Of a stretch of 64,000 nt of DNA, positions 39,851 to 48,200 are shown piece after piece. The stretch is from Nocardioides sp. L-11A. GTDB lineage: Bacteria; Actinomycetota; Actinomycetes; Propionibacteriales; Nocardioidaceae. The first letter of the stretch is position 1. Every line of letters begins with the position of its first letter. The translations under genes were made by a program, and so were the position numbers. The notes beneath the pieces are model-generated. The model ran no database searches, was not told the DNA's origin, and saw only the letters and a program-made list of their open reading frames with translations. Location: contig CP124680.1 of the NCBI GenBank assembly GCA_029961745.1, positions 248,001 through 312,000 on the forward strand. The letters run 5' to 3'.

Positions 39851-41118
39851 CCAACCTGAACAGGCTCGTCCTCCGCGGCGGCGCGGTTTTCGACGGCACC
39901 GGCAGCGAGCCGTACGCCGCCGACGTCGTAGTCGAGGGCCGGCAGATCGTGGCGATCGGGCAGGGGATCGAGGTGGGCCCGGCCGACGCCGTCGTGGACG
40001 TCGCCGGCTGCACGGTCCTGCCGGGCATGTTCGACTGTCACGTCCACGTGCTCGGCATCGAGCCACGCCTGCTCGACCGGCTCAACGAGCCGTTCAGCTA
40101 CCAGTTCTACAACGCCGCGGCCAACCTGCGGCGACTGGTGGAGTGCGGGATCACCAGCGCCCGTGACTGTGCCGGCGCCGACCTCGGGGTGAAGCAGGCG
40201 ATCGAGTCCGGCGTGATCGCCGGACCCCGGCTGCAGATCTCGATCACGGCGCTCTCCCAGACCGGGGGACACATGGACGGTATGACCCCCAGCTCGAACT
40301 GGGTCGTGCCCTACTACGTGCCCCACCCCGGCCGACCCGACTCCATCGCCGACGGGGTGACCAATGTGCGCAAGGTGGTCCGGCAGTCCCTGCGGGCCGG
40401 TGCGGACTTCGTCAAGGTCCTGGCCACGCACTCCGGCTCGGCGCGCTCGGAGAAGACCCGGTTCAACCTCGCCGAACTGGCGGCGATCGGCGAGGAGGCC
40501 GCGGCACAGGGCGTCGCGGTGGCCACCCACGCCTACGGCTCCGGCCCGGTCAAGGACGCGCTGCGGACCGGCTCCCGCTCGATCGAGCACGTCGCCGACC
40601 TCGACGACGAGGCGATCGAGCTCTTCCTGGAGACCGGCGCCTGGCTCGTGCCGACCCTCAGTCTCTACCGTCCGCACCTCGACGGCGACGGGCCGGCCGA
40701 GCAGCGGGACCGGATCGGGCACCAGAGCGACAGTCGGGTCGATCCGCGGGCGAAGGCGGAGCTCGCGTTCGCCTCCTTCCGGCGGGCCCACGAGGCCGGC
40801 GTGCGCATCGCGATGGGGACCGACTTCGGCAACCGCTGCGGGGACAACCTGGCGGAGCTCTCCGCCATGGAGCTGGGCGGCATGACGCCGACCCAGGCAC
40901 TCCTCGCCGCCACGTCCTCGGCCGCCGGCCTCCTGGGCGTCGCCGACGAGCGAGGCACGCTGGAGGTCGGGAAGGCCGCGGACCTGGTCGTCGTGTCCGG
41001 GGGCGTGTCCGCGCTGGGCACACTGCGCGAGCGGATCCGCCGCGTGTACCAGGACGGGACGCTCACCTTCGAGAGCACCGGCGCAGCCTCCGCCGCGGAG
41101 CCCGCCGGCCGTCGGTGA
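39847..41118 (+). CDS. Amidohydrolase, imidazolonepropionase/prolidase-like, copy 2
   Basis: The 423-residue enzyme has the same ligands as its neighbour: MFDCHVHVLG, GADFVKVLATHSG, VATHAYGSGP, RSIEHVADL and AMGTDFGNR. The two proteins align along their length and share SQTGGHMDG versus SPTGGHIDAW, so they arose by tandem duplication and then diverged. Two related dipeptidases with different specificity, or a heteromeric enzyme, would both fit. It is the last gene of the importer operon and is followed by two LacI-type operators. Confidence 0.85.
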   Translation: MTNLNRLVLRGGAVFDGTGSEPYAADVVVEGRQIVAIGQGIEVGPADAVVDVAGCTVLPGMFDCHVHVLGIEPRLLDRLNEPFSYQFYNAAANLRRLVECGITSARDCAGADLGVKQAIESGVIAGPRLQISITALSQTGGHMDGMTPSSNWVVPYYVPHPGRPDSIADGVTNVRKVVRQSLRAGADFVKVLATHSGSARSEKTRFNLAELAAIGEEAAAQGVAVATHAYGSGPVKDALRTGSRSIEHVADLDDEAIELFLETGAWLVPTLSLYRPHLDGDGPAEQRDRIGHQSDSRVDPRAKAELAFASFRRAHEAGVRIAMGTDFGNRCGDNLAELSAMELGGMTPTQALLAATSSAAGLLGVADERGTLEVGKAADLVVVSGGVSALGTLRERIRRVYQDGTLTFESTGAASAAEPAGRR

Positions 41119-41134
41119 GCCGGCGGAATCGAGA

Positions 41135-41150
41135 CTACAAACGATTGTAG
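41135..41150. promoter_or_regulatory. LacI-type operator between importer and RidA operons
   Basis: CTACAAACGATTGTAG is a near-perfect palindrome, with core ACAAACGATTGT at 41137-41148. It lies 17 bases after the amidohydrolase stop, upstream of the RidA promoter, 69 bases centre to centre from the next operator. Confidence 0.65.
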
Positions 41151-41169
41151 TACCGGGGCCGCCAACTGC

Positions 41170-41220
41170 TTGACGACACCTTCCCTGCCCTCTAGATTGA
41201 GTGCTGCAAAGGTTTGCAGC
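41170..41220 (+). promoter_or_regulatory. Promoter and LacI-type operator of the RidA operon
   Basis: TTGACG (41170-41175), 17 bases, TAGATT (41193-41198) is a convincing sigma-70 promoter. Palindrome GCTGCAAAGGTTTGCAGC (41203-41220) covers the expected start site. AAGGAG at 41229-41234 is the ribosome site of the RidA gene. Confidence 0.75.
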
Positions 41221-41240
41221 CATCGACCAAGGAGACCTTG

Positions 41241-41639
41241 ATGCACCAGCGGATCCAGCCCGGCGACGTCTTCGAGCCGGTCGCGGGGCTCTATGCCCAG
41301 GTGATCGCGGTGGCCGAGGGCCAGCGCTTTGAGATCGCCGGGACGCTGCCGTACCACTCCGACGGCGGCCTGGACGAGGACCTGGCCACCCAGGCCGAGG
41401 TGGTGATGCTCAACCTGGGCCGCTCGCTGGCGGCGGCCGGGCTCGAGCGCAGCGACGTGGTGCGGATCCAGGTGTACACGACCCGGATGGACGAGTTCCT
41501 GCGCACTGCCCTCGACACCGTCTTCGGCTGGTTCGGCGACGCCCGGCCCACGTCGACGCTGGTCGAGGTCGGCCGGCTGGCCAATCCCCGGGTCCTGGTC
41601 GAGATCGACGCGAGCGCCGTGCGGGCGGCCCGGCCGTGA
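41241..41639 (+). CDS. RidA/YjgF family protein
   Basis: The 132-residue protein has the RidA trimeric fold: AEGQRFEIAGTLPYH near the N terminus, LNLGRSLAAAGLERSDVVRI in the middle and the conserved tail RPTSTLVEVGRLANPRVLVEI. RidA members hydrolyse reactive enamine/imine intermediates to keto acids and ammonia, and related catabolic members deaminate aminomuconate. The conserved Arg-Asn-type site in canonical RidA is replaced locally by GRLANPRVLVEID, so catalytic competence is likely but not certain. It opens the second operon and overlaps the next amidohydrolase by GTGA. Confidence 0.85.
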   Translation: MHQRIQPGDVFEPVAGLYAQVIAVAEGQRFEIAGTLPYHSDGGLDEDLATQAEVVMLNLGRSLAAAGLERSDVVRIQVYTTRMDEFLRTALDTVFGWFGDARPTSTLVEVGRLANPRVLVEIDASAVRAARP

Positions 41640-42970
41640 CCGTGTCCTCCGAGCCCCCGGCGACCGTCGTCGCCGGCGGCCTCGTCTACCTCGACGGCGA
41701 CCCGGTCGCGCAGCAGCGCGACCTGCGTCTCGCGGGCGGGGTCGTGGCCGAGGTCGGCGAGCCGGGAGTGCGCCTGGCCGCCGACGGCGCCGCCCTGCTC
41801 GACGCCGGCGGCAAGCTGGTCGTCCCGGGGCTCGTGGACACCCACCTGCACCTGTGGCAGACGCCGCTGCGGGGGATGACCGCCGACCTGTGGGCCCGGG
41901 AGTACTTCCACACGGTCCACCCGATGTCGCAGTACTACACGCCGGAGGACATGTACTGGGCGACGTACGCCGGCGGGCTGGAGCTGCTCGCCCACGGCGT
42001 GACCCAGGTCTTCGACTACTGCCACAGCGTCAACTCCCCCGAGCACGCCGACGCCTCCCTGCGGGGGCTGCGCGACGCGGGGATCCGGGCGACCTACGGG
42101 TTCGGGCTGTTCGAGCGCGAGAGCGCGACGTACGCCGACCGGGCCCACCGGCTCGACGACCTGGCCCGGGTGACCGAGGCGGTGGCCGGCGAGCCGCTGG
42201 TCGACATCGCACTCGCCCTCGACCACGCCTACGACGACCAGGCGGTCGGGCTGGCGCGCGAGCTCGGGCTCGGCATCTCGGTGCACGGCAACCCGGTCGG
42301 CCTCGCCGACCAGTTCGCCGCGGCCGGTGCGCTCGCGCCCGACGTGCTGTGGGTCCACGGCAACTACGCCTCCGAGCGTGAGCTCGACGCCCTGGCGGCG
42401 TCCGGCGCCTCGCTCTCGCTCACCCCCGACATCGAGATGGGCATGGGCAAGCCGACCGCGATCTTCGACCGCGCCGTGCGGCGGGGCATCCCGATCGCCC
42501 TCGGCGTCGACGTCGTCAGCTACGCCTGCGCCGACCTGCTCACCCAGATGCGACTGGCCTACGCGCTGCACCGGGTGATCGACGGCGAGAAGGAGCGCGC
42601 CCGCGGGCACGTGCCGCCCCACCGGGACACCGACGTGCCGCTCGTCTCGACCCGCGACGTCGTCCGGTGGGCCACGACCAACGGGCGGCGCGCGCTGGGC
42701 GACCGCGACCACCAGGGCATCCGGGCCGGCGCGCCGGCCGACCTGCTGCTGGTCGAGACCGAGCCGTGGGGCCTGTCCCTCGGCGACCCGGCCGGCCACC
42801 TGGTCCTGCAGACCACCTCGCGCGACGTCGACACCGTCCTGGTCGCCGGTGAGGTCCGGGTCCGCGGCGGACGGTTGGTCGGCATCGACGGCCCCGAGAT
42901 CTCCGCGCGGCTCGCCGAGTCGCGTGACCGCCTGCTCGCCACGCGCGACCTCGCCCTGTCCACCCACTGA
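41636..42970 (+). CDS. Amidohydrolase/deaminase, 8-oxoguanine deaminase or AtzA/TrzN-like
   Basis: The 444-residue enzyme belongs to the cytosine-deaminase/chlorohydrolase branch of amidohydrolases: LVDTHLHLWQTPLRGM (metal His pair), LGISVHGNPVG, LWVHGNYAS and the metal Asp in IALGVDVVSY, followed by a composite C-terminal beta domain. Relatives deaminate or dechlorinate N-heterocycles (guanine, 8-oxoguanine, s-triazines). With RidA next to it, an enamine- or amidine-containing intermediate is plausible. It starts at 41636 (GTG) within the RidA stop. Specific substrate unknown. Confidence 0.8.
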   Translation: MTVSSEPPATVVAGGLVYLDGDPVAQQRDLRLAGGVVAEVGEPGVRLAADGAALLDAGGKLVVPGLVDTHLHLWQTPLRGMTADLWAREYFHTVHPMSQYYTPEDMYWATYAGGLELLAHGVTQVFDYCHSVNSPEHADASLRGLRDAGIRATYGFGLFERESATYADRAHRLDDLARVTEAVAGEPLVDIALALDHAYDDQAVGLARELGLGISVHGNPVGLADQFAAAGALAPDVLWVHGNYASERELDALAASGASLSLTPDIEMGMGKPTAIFDRAVRRGIPIALGVDVVSYACADLLTQMRLAYALHRVIDGEKERARGHVPPHRDTDVPLVSTRDVVRWATTNGRRALGDRDHQGIRAGAPADLLLVETEPWGLSLGDPAGHLVLQTTSRDVDTVLVAGEVRVRGGRLVGIDGPEISARLAESRDRLLATRDLALSTH

Positions 42971-43005
42971 TCCCGCCCGATCCATCACTCCAGGAGGCCA
43001 CCCCC

Positions 43006-43953
43006 GTGCGCATCGACGTCCACGCCCACTACTTCCCGACCGAGTACCTCGACAAGCTCGACGAGTTCGGGAGCGACTTCACGGCTGTCGCTCGCGGCCT
43101 GCGTGCGGGCGACGACCCGGGCGACATCGACGACCGGCTGCGGATGATGGACGCCGCGGGCGTCGACATGCAGGTGCTCTCGACGACGCCGCAGCTGCCG
43201 ACCTTCGACGACGCCGACCGCGCCGTCGAGGCGGCCCGCCTGGCCAACGACCTGTACGCCGACCTGGTGCGCCGCCACCCCGACCGGTTCGCCGGCTTCG
43301 CCACCACGCCGCTCCCGCACGGCGAGGCCGCCGCCGCCGAGGTGGCGCGGGCGATGGACGAGCTGGGCATGATCGGTGCCTCGATCGGCACGGCCGTGCT
43401 GGACCGGACGCTCGCCGACCCGGAGTTCGAGCCGCTGTGGGCCGAGTTGAACCGGCGCAAGGCGCCGCTCTTCATCCACGCCTCGGGGCGCGACGCCGAC
43501 TCCCCGCTGATCTCCGAGCACGGCCTGACCTGGATCGTCGGCGCGCCCTTCGAGGACGCGATCGGCGTGCTGCACTTCGTGCGCGCCGGGATCACCGCCC
43601 GCTACCCCGACATCAAGGTGATCGTGGCCCACCTGGGTGGCCCGATCCCGTTCCTCGCCCAGCGCATCGACGACAACTACGCGCACTGGGGACAGGGTTT
43701 CCCCGAGCTGCCCAGCGACATCTGGAAGAAGATGTGGTGGGACACGGCGAACTTCCACGCCCCCTCGCTGCGCTGCTCGATCGACACCTTCGGCGCCGAC
43801 CGGATCGTGCTGGGCAGCGACTTCCCGTACTTCCAGGACGACCTCTACACGCGCGCGGTCTCCTACGTCGAGAAGTCCGATCTCGCCGACGACACCGTGC
43901 ACGGGATCCTCGACGGCAATGCCGTCGACCTCCTGGGGCTCGGCGACAGCTGA
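43006..43953 (+). CDS. Amidohydrolase family 2 (ACMSD-like decarboxylase or hydrolase)
   Basis: The 315-residue protein has the ACMSD-type barrel: MRIDVHAHYFP metal motif at the very start, LFIHASGRD, VIVAHLGGPIPFLAQRID and the metal Asp in VLGSDFPYFQDD. Family members decarboxylate aminocarboxymuconate semialdehyde or aromatic acids, or hydrolyse lactones and amides. AGGAGG at 42992-42997 precedes the GTG at 43006. A perfect hairpin followed by four Ts ends the operon 10 bases after its stop. Confidence 0.87.
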   Translation: MRIDVHAHYFPTEYLDKLDEFGSDFTAVARGLRAGDDPGDIDDRLRMMDAAGVDMQVLSTTPQLPTFDDADRAVEAARLANDLYADLVRRHPDRFAGFATTPLPHGEAAAAEVARAMDELGMIGASIGTAVLDRTLADPEFEPLWAELNRRKAPLFIHASGRDADSPLISEHGLTWIVGAPFEDAIGVLHFVRAGITARYPDIKVIVAHLGGPIPFLAQRIDDNYAHWGQGFPELPSDIWKKMWWDTANFHAPSLRCSIDTFGADRIVLGSDFPYFQDDLYTRAVSYVEKSDLADDTVHGILDGNAVDLLGLGDS

Positions 43954-43962
43954 CCCGCCCCA

Positions 43963-43996
43963 CCCCGGACCGGCCCGCTCCGGTCCGGGGGATTTT
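43963..43996 (+). terminator. Rho-independent terminator of the RidA operon
   Basis: CCCCGGACCGG (43963-43973) pairs perfectly with CCGGTCCGGGG (43980-43990) around a 6-base loop, followed by GATTTTC. It is the clearest intrinsic terminator in the window and separates two transcription units. Confidence 0.85.
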
Positions 43997-44008
43997 CAGA
44001 CCTCGATA

Positions 44009-44020
44009 GCAAACGATTGC
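44009..44020. promoter_or_regulatory. LacI-type operator before the dehydrogenase operon
   Basis: GCAAACGATTGC lies between the terminator at 43963-43996 and the ATG at 44035, and the surrounding ATAGCAAACGATTGCGAAGG includes a GAAGGA ribosome site just downstream. A clear -35/-10 pair is not visible. Confidence 0.65.
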
Positions 44021-44034
44021 GAAGGACTTCGACG

Positions 44035-44976
44035 ATGACGGACACGGCCTTGAACGTTGGTTGGATCGGCTGCGGCCGGATGGGTGCGGCGATGGCGGGA
44101 CGCCTGTTGGAGGCGGGCGTCTCCGTCACGGCCTGGAACCGGACCCGCGCCAAGGCGGAGGCGCTGGTGCCCCGGGGTGCCCTGGTCGCCGACGCGGTCG
44201 CCGACCTGCGTGACCGCGACGTCGTCTTCACCATGGTCTCGACGCCGGCCGACCTCAAGGAGGTGCTGCTCGGCGCCGAGGGCCTGCTCGCGACCGAGGG
44301 GGCCCTCCCGCAGGTGGTCGTCGACTGCTCGACGGTCTCGATCGAGGCGTCGGCCGAGGTGCGTGCGGCCTGCGAGAAGCTGGGCGTGGAGTTCCTCGCC
44401 TCGCCGGTCAGCGGCAACGGGCGGGTCGCCGAGACGGGCGGTCTGTCGCTGGTCGCGTCCGGCCCTCGGGCGACCTACGACCGGGTGGAGTCGCTGCTGG
44501 TCGCGATCGGCAAGAGCGCGACCTACGCCGGCGAGGGCGAGGGTGCCCGCCTGGTGAAGATCGCGCACAACCTCTTCCTCGGCGTCGTCACCCAGTCGCT
44601 CGCCGAGATCACCGTGCTGGCCGAGAAGGGCGGCGTCTCCCGGGCCGCCTTCCTCGACTTCCTCAACCAGAGCGTGATGGGCTCGGTCTTCACCCGGTAC
44701 AAGACGCCGGCCTTCGTGAACCTCGACTACACCCCGACGTTCACCCCGATCCTGCTCCGCAAGGACTTCGACCTCGGGCTGGCGGCGGCGCGCGCGCTCG
44801 ACGTACCGATGCCGCTCGCCGCGCAGACCGCCCAGTTGGTCCAGGCCTCCGTGGGCTCGGGCCGGATCGAGGAGGACTTCGCCATCCTGCTCGACCTGCA
44901 GGCCGCGGCCTCGGGCATCGCTCTGGAGTCGGAGGCCGCCGACATCACCGACGGTCTCGGCACCGGCGCGGAGTGA
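44035..44976 (+). CDS. NAD(P)-dependent beta-hydroxyacid dehydrogenase (3-hydroxyisobutyrate dehydrogenase-like)
   Basis: The 313-residue protein has an N-terminal Rossmann fold (GWIGCGRMGAAMAGRLLEAG, WNRTRAK), the substrate motif SPVSGNGRVAETGGLSLVAS and the catalytic Lys region ARLVKIAHNLFLGVVTQSLAE, then an all-helical C-terminal domain. It oxidises a beta-hydroxyacid to the semialdehyde or reduces the reverse. An aldehyde dehydrogenase two genes downstream could take the semialdehyde onward. The ATG at 44035 follows GAAGGA; an in-frame ATG at 44017 lies inside the operator and is rejected. Confidence 0.88.
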   Translation: MTDTALNVGWIGCGRMGAAMAGRLLEAGVSVTAWNRTRAKAEALVPRGALVADAVADLRDRDVVFTMVSTPADLKEVLLGAEGLLATEGALPQVVVDCSTVSIEASAEVRAACEKLGVEFLASPVSGNGRVAETGGLSLVASGPRATYDRVESLLVAIGKSATYAGEGEGARLVKIAHNLFLGVVTQSLAEITVLAEKGGVSRAAFLDFLNQSVMGSVFTRYKTPAFVNLDYTPTFTPILLRKDFDLGLAAARALDVPMPLAAQTAQLVQASVGSGRIEEDFAILLDLQAAASGIALESEAADITDGLGTGAE

Positions 44977-44980
44977 CCCC

Positions 44981-46240
44981 GTGACGTCGCCGGCCACGAC
45001 GAGTGGCGCCCCGCTGCACGCCCCCGGGCACCGCGCGGTCGACTTCGAGACCCGGGTCGACTTCGACCGGCTCCGGGCGTACCGGCTCGACCGCGCCCGC
45101 GCGGCGCTGGAGTCCAGCGACTGCGGTGCCTTCCTGCTGTTCGACGCCTACAACATCCGCTACACCACGCAGACCTGGATCGGCGGCGCGCTGCCGGACA
45201 AGATGACCCGGTACGCCCTGCTGACCCGGGGCGGCGAGCCGATGCTGTGGGACTTCGGGTCCGCGGCCCGGCACCACCAGCTGTTCGCGCCGTGGCTGCG
45301 TCCCGAGGACTGCCACGCCGGCATGCTCGGCATGCGTGGCGCGATCGCGCCCTCCGCCGGCCTGATGGTCGACGCCGTCCGGCAGATCAGGGGCCTGCTG
45401 GAGGACGCCGGCCTGGCCGGTGCCCCGGTCGGCGTCGACCTCGTCGAGCCGCCCTTCCTCTTCGAGATGCAGCGCCAGGGGCTGGAGGTCGTCGACGCCC
45501 AGCAGCTCATGCTCGACGCACGCCAGATCAAGTCGCCCGACGAGATCATGCTGCTCACCCAGGCCGCGGCCATGGTCGACGGCGTCTACCAGGACATCGT
45601 CGACGTGCTGCGCCCCGGCATCCGCGAGAACGACATCGTCGCCCTCGCCAACAAACGGCTCTACGAGATGGGCTCCGAGCAGGTCGAGGCGATCAACGCG
45701 GTCTCGGGGGAGCGGTGCAACCCGCACCCCCACAACTTCACCGACCGGATCATCCGGCCGGGCGACCAGGCGTTCTTCGACATCATCCACTCCTTCAACG
45801 GCTACCGGACCTGCTACTACCGCACCTTCAGCGTCGGCAGCGCCACCGCGAGCCAGCGCAGTGCCTACACCCGCGCCCGGGAGTGGATGGACGCCTCCAT
45901 CGAGAAGATCCGCCCCGGTGTCGGGACCGACGAGGTGGCTCTGGTCTGGCCGGCCGCGACCGAGTTCGGCTTCGCCGACGAGATGGCGGCCTTCGGCCTG
46001 CAGTTCGGTCACGGGCTCGGCCTGGGCCTGCACGAGCGGCCGATCATCTCCCGGCTCAACAGTCTGCGCGAGCCGGTCGAGCTGCGGCCCGGGATGGTGT
46101 TCGCCCTCGAGACCTACTGCCCCGGTGAGGACGGCGTCTCGGCCGCCCGCATCGAGGAGGAGGTCGTCGTGACGGAGGACGGCTGCCGGCTGCTGACGCT
46201 CTTCCCGGCCCAGGACCTCTTCGTCGCCAACCCGTACTGA
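44981..46240 (+). CDS. M24 (creatinase/Xaa-Pro peptidase) family protein with one altered metal ligand
   Basis: The 419-residue protein has the creatinase N domain (about 20-170) and pita-bread C domain (about 180-400). Four of the five M24 metal ligands are recognisable: Asp267 in FFDIIHS, His in GHGLGLGLHE, Glu in FALETYCPG and Glu in RIEEEVVV. The second Asp, expected 11 residues after the first, is Cys278 (GYRTCYYRTF). So it may bind metal differently or, like creatinase, work without metal as a C-N hydrolase. Its GTG start lies 4 bases after the dehydrogenase stop. Substrate unknown; an amidino or X-Pro compound would fit the family. Confidence 0.85.
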   Translation: MTSPATTSGAPLHAPGHRAVDFETRVDFDRLRAYRLDRARAALESSDCGAFLLFDAYNIRYTTQTWIGGALPDKMTRYALLTRGGEPMLWDFGSAARHHQLFAPWLRPEDCHAGMLGMRGAIAPSAGLMVDAVRQIRGLLEDAGLAGAPVGVDLVEPPFLFEMQRQGLEVVDAQQLMLDARQIKSPDEIMLLTQAAAMVDGVYQDIVDVLRPGIRENDIVALANKRLYEMGSEQVEAINAVSGERCNPHPHNFTDRIIRPGDQAFFDIIHSFNGYRTCYYRTFSVGSATASQRSAYTRAREWMDASIEKIRPGVGTDEVALVWPAATEFGFADEMAAFGLQFGHGLGLGLHERPIISRLNSLREPVELRPGMVFALETYCPGEDGVSAARIEEEVVVTEDGCRLLTLFPAQDLFVANPY

Positions 46241-46263
46241 TCCCCTCACCCCAGGAGCTCCGC

Positions 46264-47697
46264 GTGACACCGCCCACCGACCTCTTCATCGACGGCACCT
46301 TCCGGCCGGCCGCGAGCGGCCGCCGGTTCGACGTCCTCGACCCGGCCACGGTCGCGCCGATCGCCTCGGTGGCCGACGGGTCGGTCGATGACGCGATGCT
46401 GGCCGTCGCCGCCGCTGACGCGGCCGCCGCCGGTTGGGCGGCGACCCCGCCCCGTGAGCGCAGCCGGATCCTGCTGCGGGCCTTCGACCTGATGACCGAG
46501 CGCGGGGAGGAGCTGGCCCGGCTGATCTCCCAGGAGAACGGCAAGGCGATGCCGGACGCCCGGGGCGAGGTGGCCTACGCCGCCGAGTTCTTCCGTTGGT
46601 ACGGCGAGGAGGCGGTCCGCGGCCTCGGCACCGTCGGCACCGCCCCGGCCGGTGCCAACAAGATCCTGGTGCTGCACCAGCCGGTCGGCGTGTGCGTGCT
46701 GGTCACCCCGTGGAACTTCCCGGCGGCGATGGCCACCCGCAAGATCGGACCGGCGCTCGCGGCGGGGTGCACGGTCGTCCTCAAGCCCGCCAGCGACACC
46801 CCGCTGACCGCGCTGGCCATGGCGGAGATCCTGGCCGAGGCCGGCGTACCGAACGGCGTGGTCAACGTCGTCACCTCCCGTCGCTCGGGCGCGGTCGTCT
46901 CTGCGATGCTGCACGACCCGCGGGTGCGCAAGGTGTCGTTCACCGGGTCCACCGAGGTCGGCCGGCTGCTGCTCCACGAGGCGGCCGACTGCGTCGTCAA
47001 CACGTCCATGGAGCTCGGCGGCAACGCGCCCTTCCTGGTCTTCGCGGACGCCGACCTCGATGCGGCCGTCGACGGCGCCATGATCGCCAAGATGCGCAAC
47101 GCGGGCTCGGCGTGCACCGCGGCCAACCGTTTCTACGTCGAGGCCCCGGTCGCCGACGAGTTCGCGGCGCGACTCGCCGCGCGGATGGAGGCGCTCCGGC
47201 TGGGTCCGGGCACCGATGCCGCCTCCGAGGTGGGGCCGTTGGTCAACGAGGAGACCGTCGGCAAGGTCGACGAGCTGGTCCGGGGGACGGTCGCCGCCGG
47301 CGCCCGGGTCCTCACCGGCGGCCGGCGGCCGGACCGGGTGGGCTGCTATTACGAGCCCACGGTGCTGACCGACGTACCGGCCGACGCAGCCATCCTGCGG
47401 GAGGAGATCTTCGGCCCGGTCGCGCCCATCGTGACCTTCACCGAGGAGGACGAGGCGGTCGCGGCGGCCAACGACACCGAGTTCGGACTGGTCGCCTATG
47501 TCTTCACCGGCGATCTCGCCCGCGGCCTGCGGGTCAGCGAGGCGCTGGAGTCCGGGATGATCGGGCTCAACCGCGGGATCGTCAGCGACCCGGCCGCGCC
47601 CTTCGGCGGTGTCAAGCAGAGCGGCATCGGCCGCGAGGGCGGGCACGAGGGGATGCTCGACTACCTTGAGTCCAAGTACGTCGCGGTGCAGTGGTGA
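46264..47697 (+). CDS. Aldehyde dehydrogenase, succinate-semialdehyde dehydrogenase-like
   Basis: The 477-residue enzyme has all ALDH residues: Asn151 in TPWNFPAAM, Glu250 in MELGGNAPF, catalytic Cys284 in AGSACTAANRF and the C-terminal cofactor region EEIFGPVAPI and FGGVKQSGIGREGG. The wording is closest to NAD(P)-dependent succinate- or related semialdehyde dehydrogenases (GabD type). It would oxidise the aldehyde made by the preceding dehydrogenase to an acid. CAGGAG precedes the GTG at 46264. Its stop overlaps the VOC gene. Confidence 0.9.
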   Translation: MTPPTDLFIDGTFRPAASGRRFDVLDPATVAPIASVADGSVDDAMLAVAAADAAAAGWAATPPRERSRILLRAFDLMTERGEELARLISQENGKAMPDARGEVAYAAEFFRWYGEEAVRGLGTVGTAPAGANKILVLHQPVGVCVLVTPWNFPAAMATRKIGPALAAGCTVVLKPASDTPLTALAMAEILAEAGVPNGVVNVVTSRRSGAVVSAMLHDPRVRKVSFTGSTEVGRLLLHEAADCVVNTSMELGGNAPFLVFADADLDAAVDGAMIAKMRNAGSACTAANRFYVEAPVADEFAARLAARMEALRLGPGTDAASEVGPLVNEETVGKVDELVRGTVAAGARVLTGGRRPDRVGCYYEPTVLTDVPADAAILREEIFGPVAPIVTFTEEDEAVAAANDTEFGLVAYVFTGDLARGLRVSEALESGMIGLNRGIVSDPAAPFGGVKQSGIGREGGHEGMLDYLESKYVAVQW

Positions 47698-48200
47698 GCG
47701 GGCTGCCCGGTCTGCCCGGTCTGCGGGGCGTGGACCATGTCGGGCTCACGGTGCCCGACCTGGACGCCGCGTGCCGCTGGCTGGTCGACGTCCTCGGCTG
47801 CGAGTACCTCTACACCCTCGGGCCCTACCGCGACGACGACGGCAGCTGGATGAGCGACCGGCTCGGCGTCCACCCGCGCGCGGTGATGGAGCAGCTGCGG
47901 CTGCTGCGCTGCGGCAATGTGACCTTCGAGGTCTTCCAGTACGCCGCCCCCGACCAGCGTCGGGCGATGCCGCGCAACAGCGACCTCGGCGGCCATCACG
48001 TGGCGCTCTACGTCGAGGACCTGGACCTGGCGCTGGCGCACCTGCGGGCGCACGGGGTCGAGGTGATGGGCGAGCCGACGGCGAGCACGGGGCCCAGCGA
48101 GGGCCAGCGGTGGGTCTACTTCCGCACCCCCTGGGGGTTGCAGATGGAGCTCGTCTCCTATCCCGGCGGCAAGGCCTTCGACCGGGAGGCGCGGTCATGA
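47694..48200 (+). CDS. VOC (glyoxalase/extradiol dioxygenase fold) metalloprotein
   Basis: The 168-residue protein has two beta-alpha-beta modules with metal-type residues at the expected places: His in RGVDHVGLTVPDLDAA, His in GGHHVALYVEDLDLA and Glu in WGLQMELVSYPGG. The vicinal-oxygen-chelate fold covers glyoxalases, epimerases, small extradiol dioxygenases and resistance proteins, so the reaction is undetermined. Two overlapping GTG starts exist at 47691 and 47694; the latter gives the usual GTGA junction with the aldehyde dehydrogenase. The end overlaps the E1 gene by ATGA. Confidence 0.8.
   Translation: MSGLPGLPGLRGVDHVGLTVPDLDAACRWLVDVLGCEYLYTLGPYRDDDGSWMSDRLGVHPRAVMEQLRLLRCGNVTFEVFQYAAPDQRRAMPRNSDLGGHHVALYVEDLDLALAHLRAHGVEVMGEPTASTGPSEGQRWVYFRTPWGLQMELVSYPGGKAFDREARS

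Noticed and set aside
41241..47697. Complete aminomuconate (3-hydroxyanthranilate) pathway from RidA, ACMSD-like and aldehyde dehydrogenase genes
   Set aside because: The ring-cleaving 3-hydroxyanthranilate dioxygenase, oxalocrotonate decarboxylase, hydratase and aldolase are missing, and the importer and peptidase-type genes do not fit. Kept only as an analogy.
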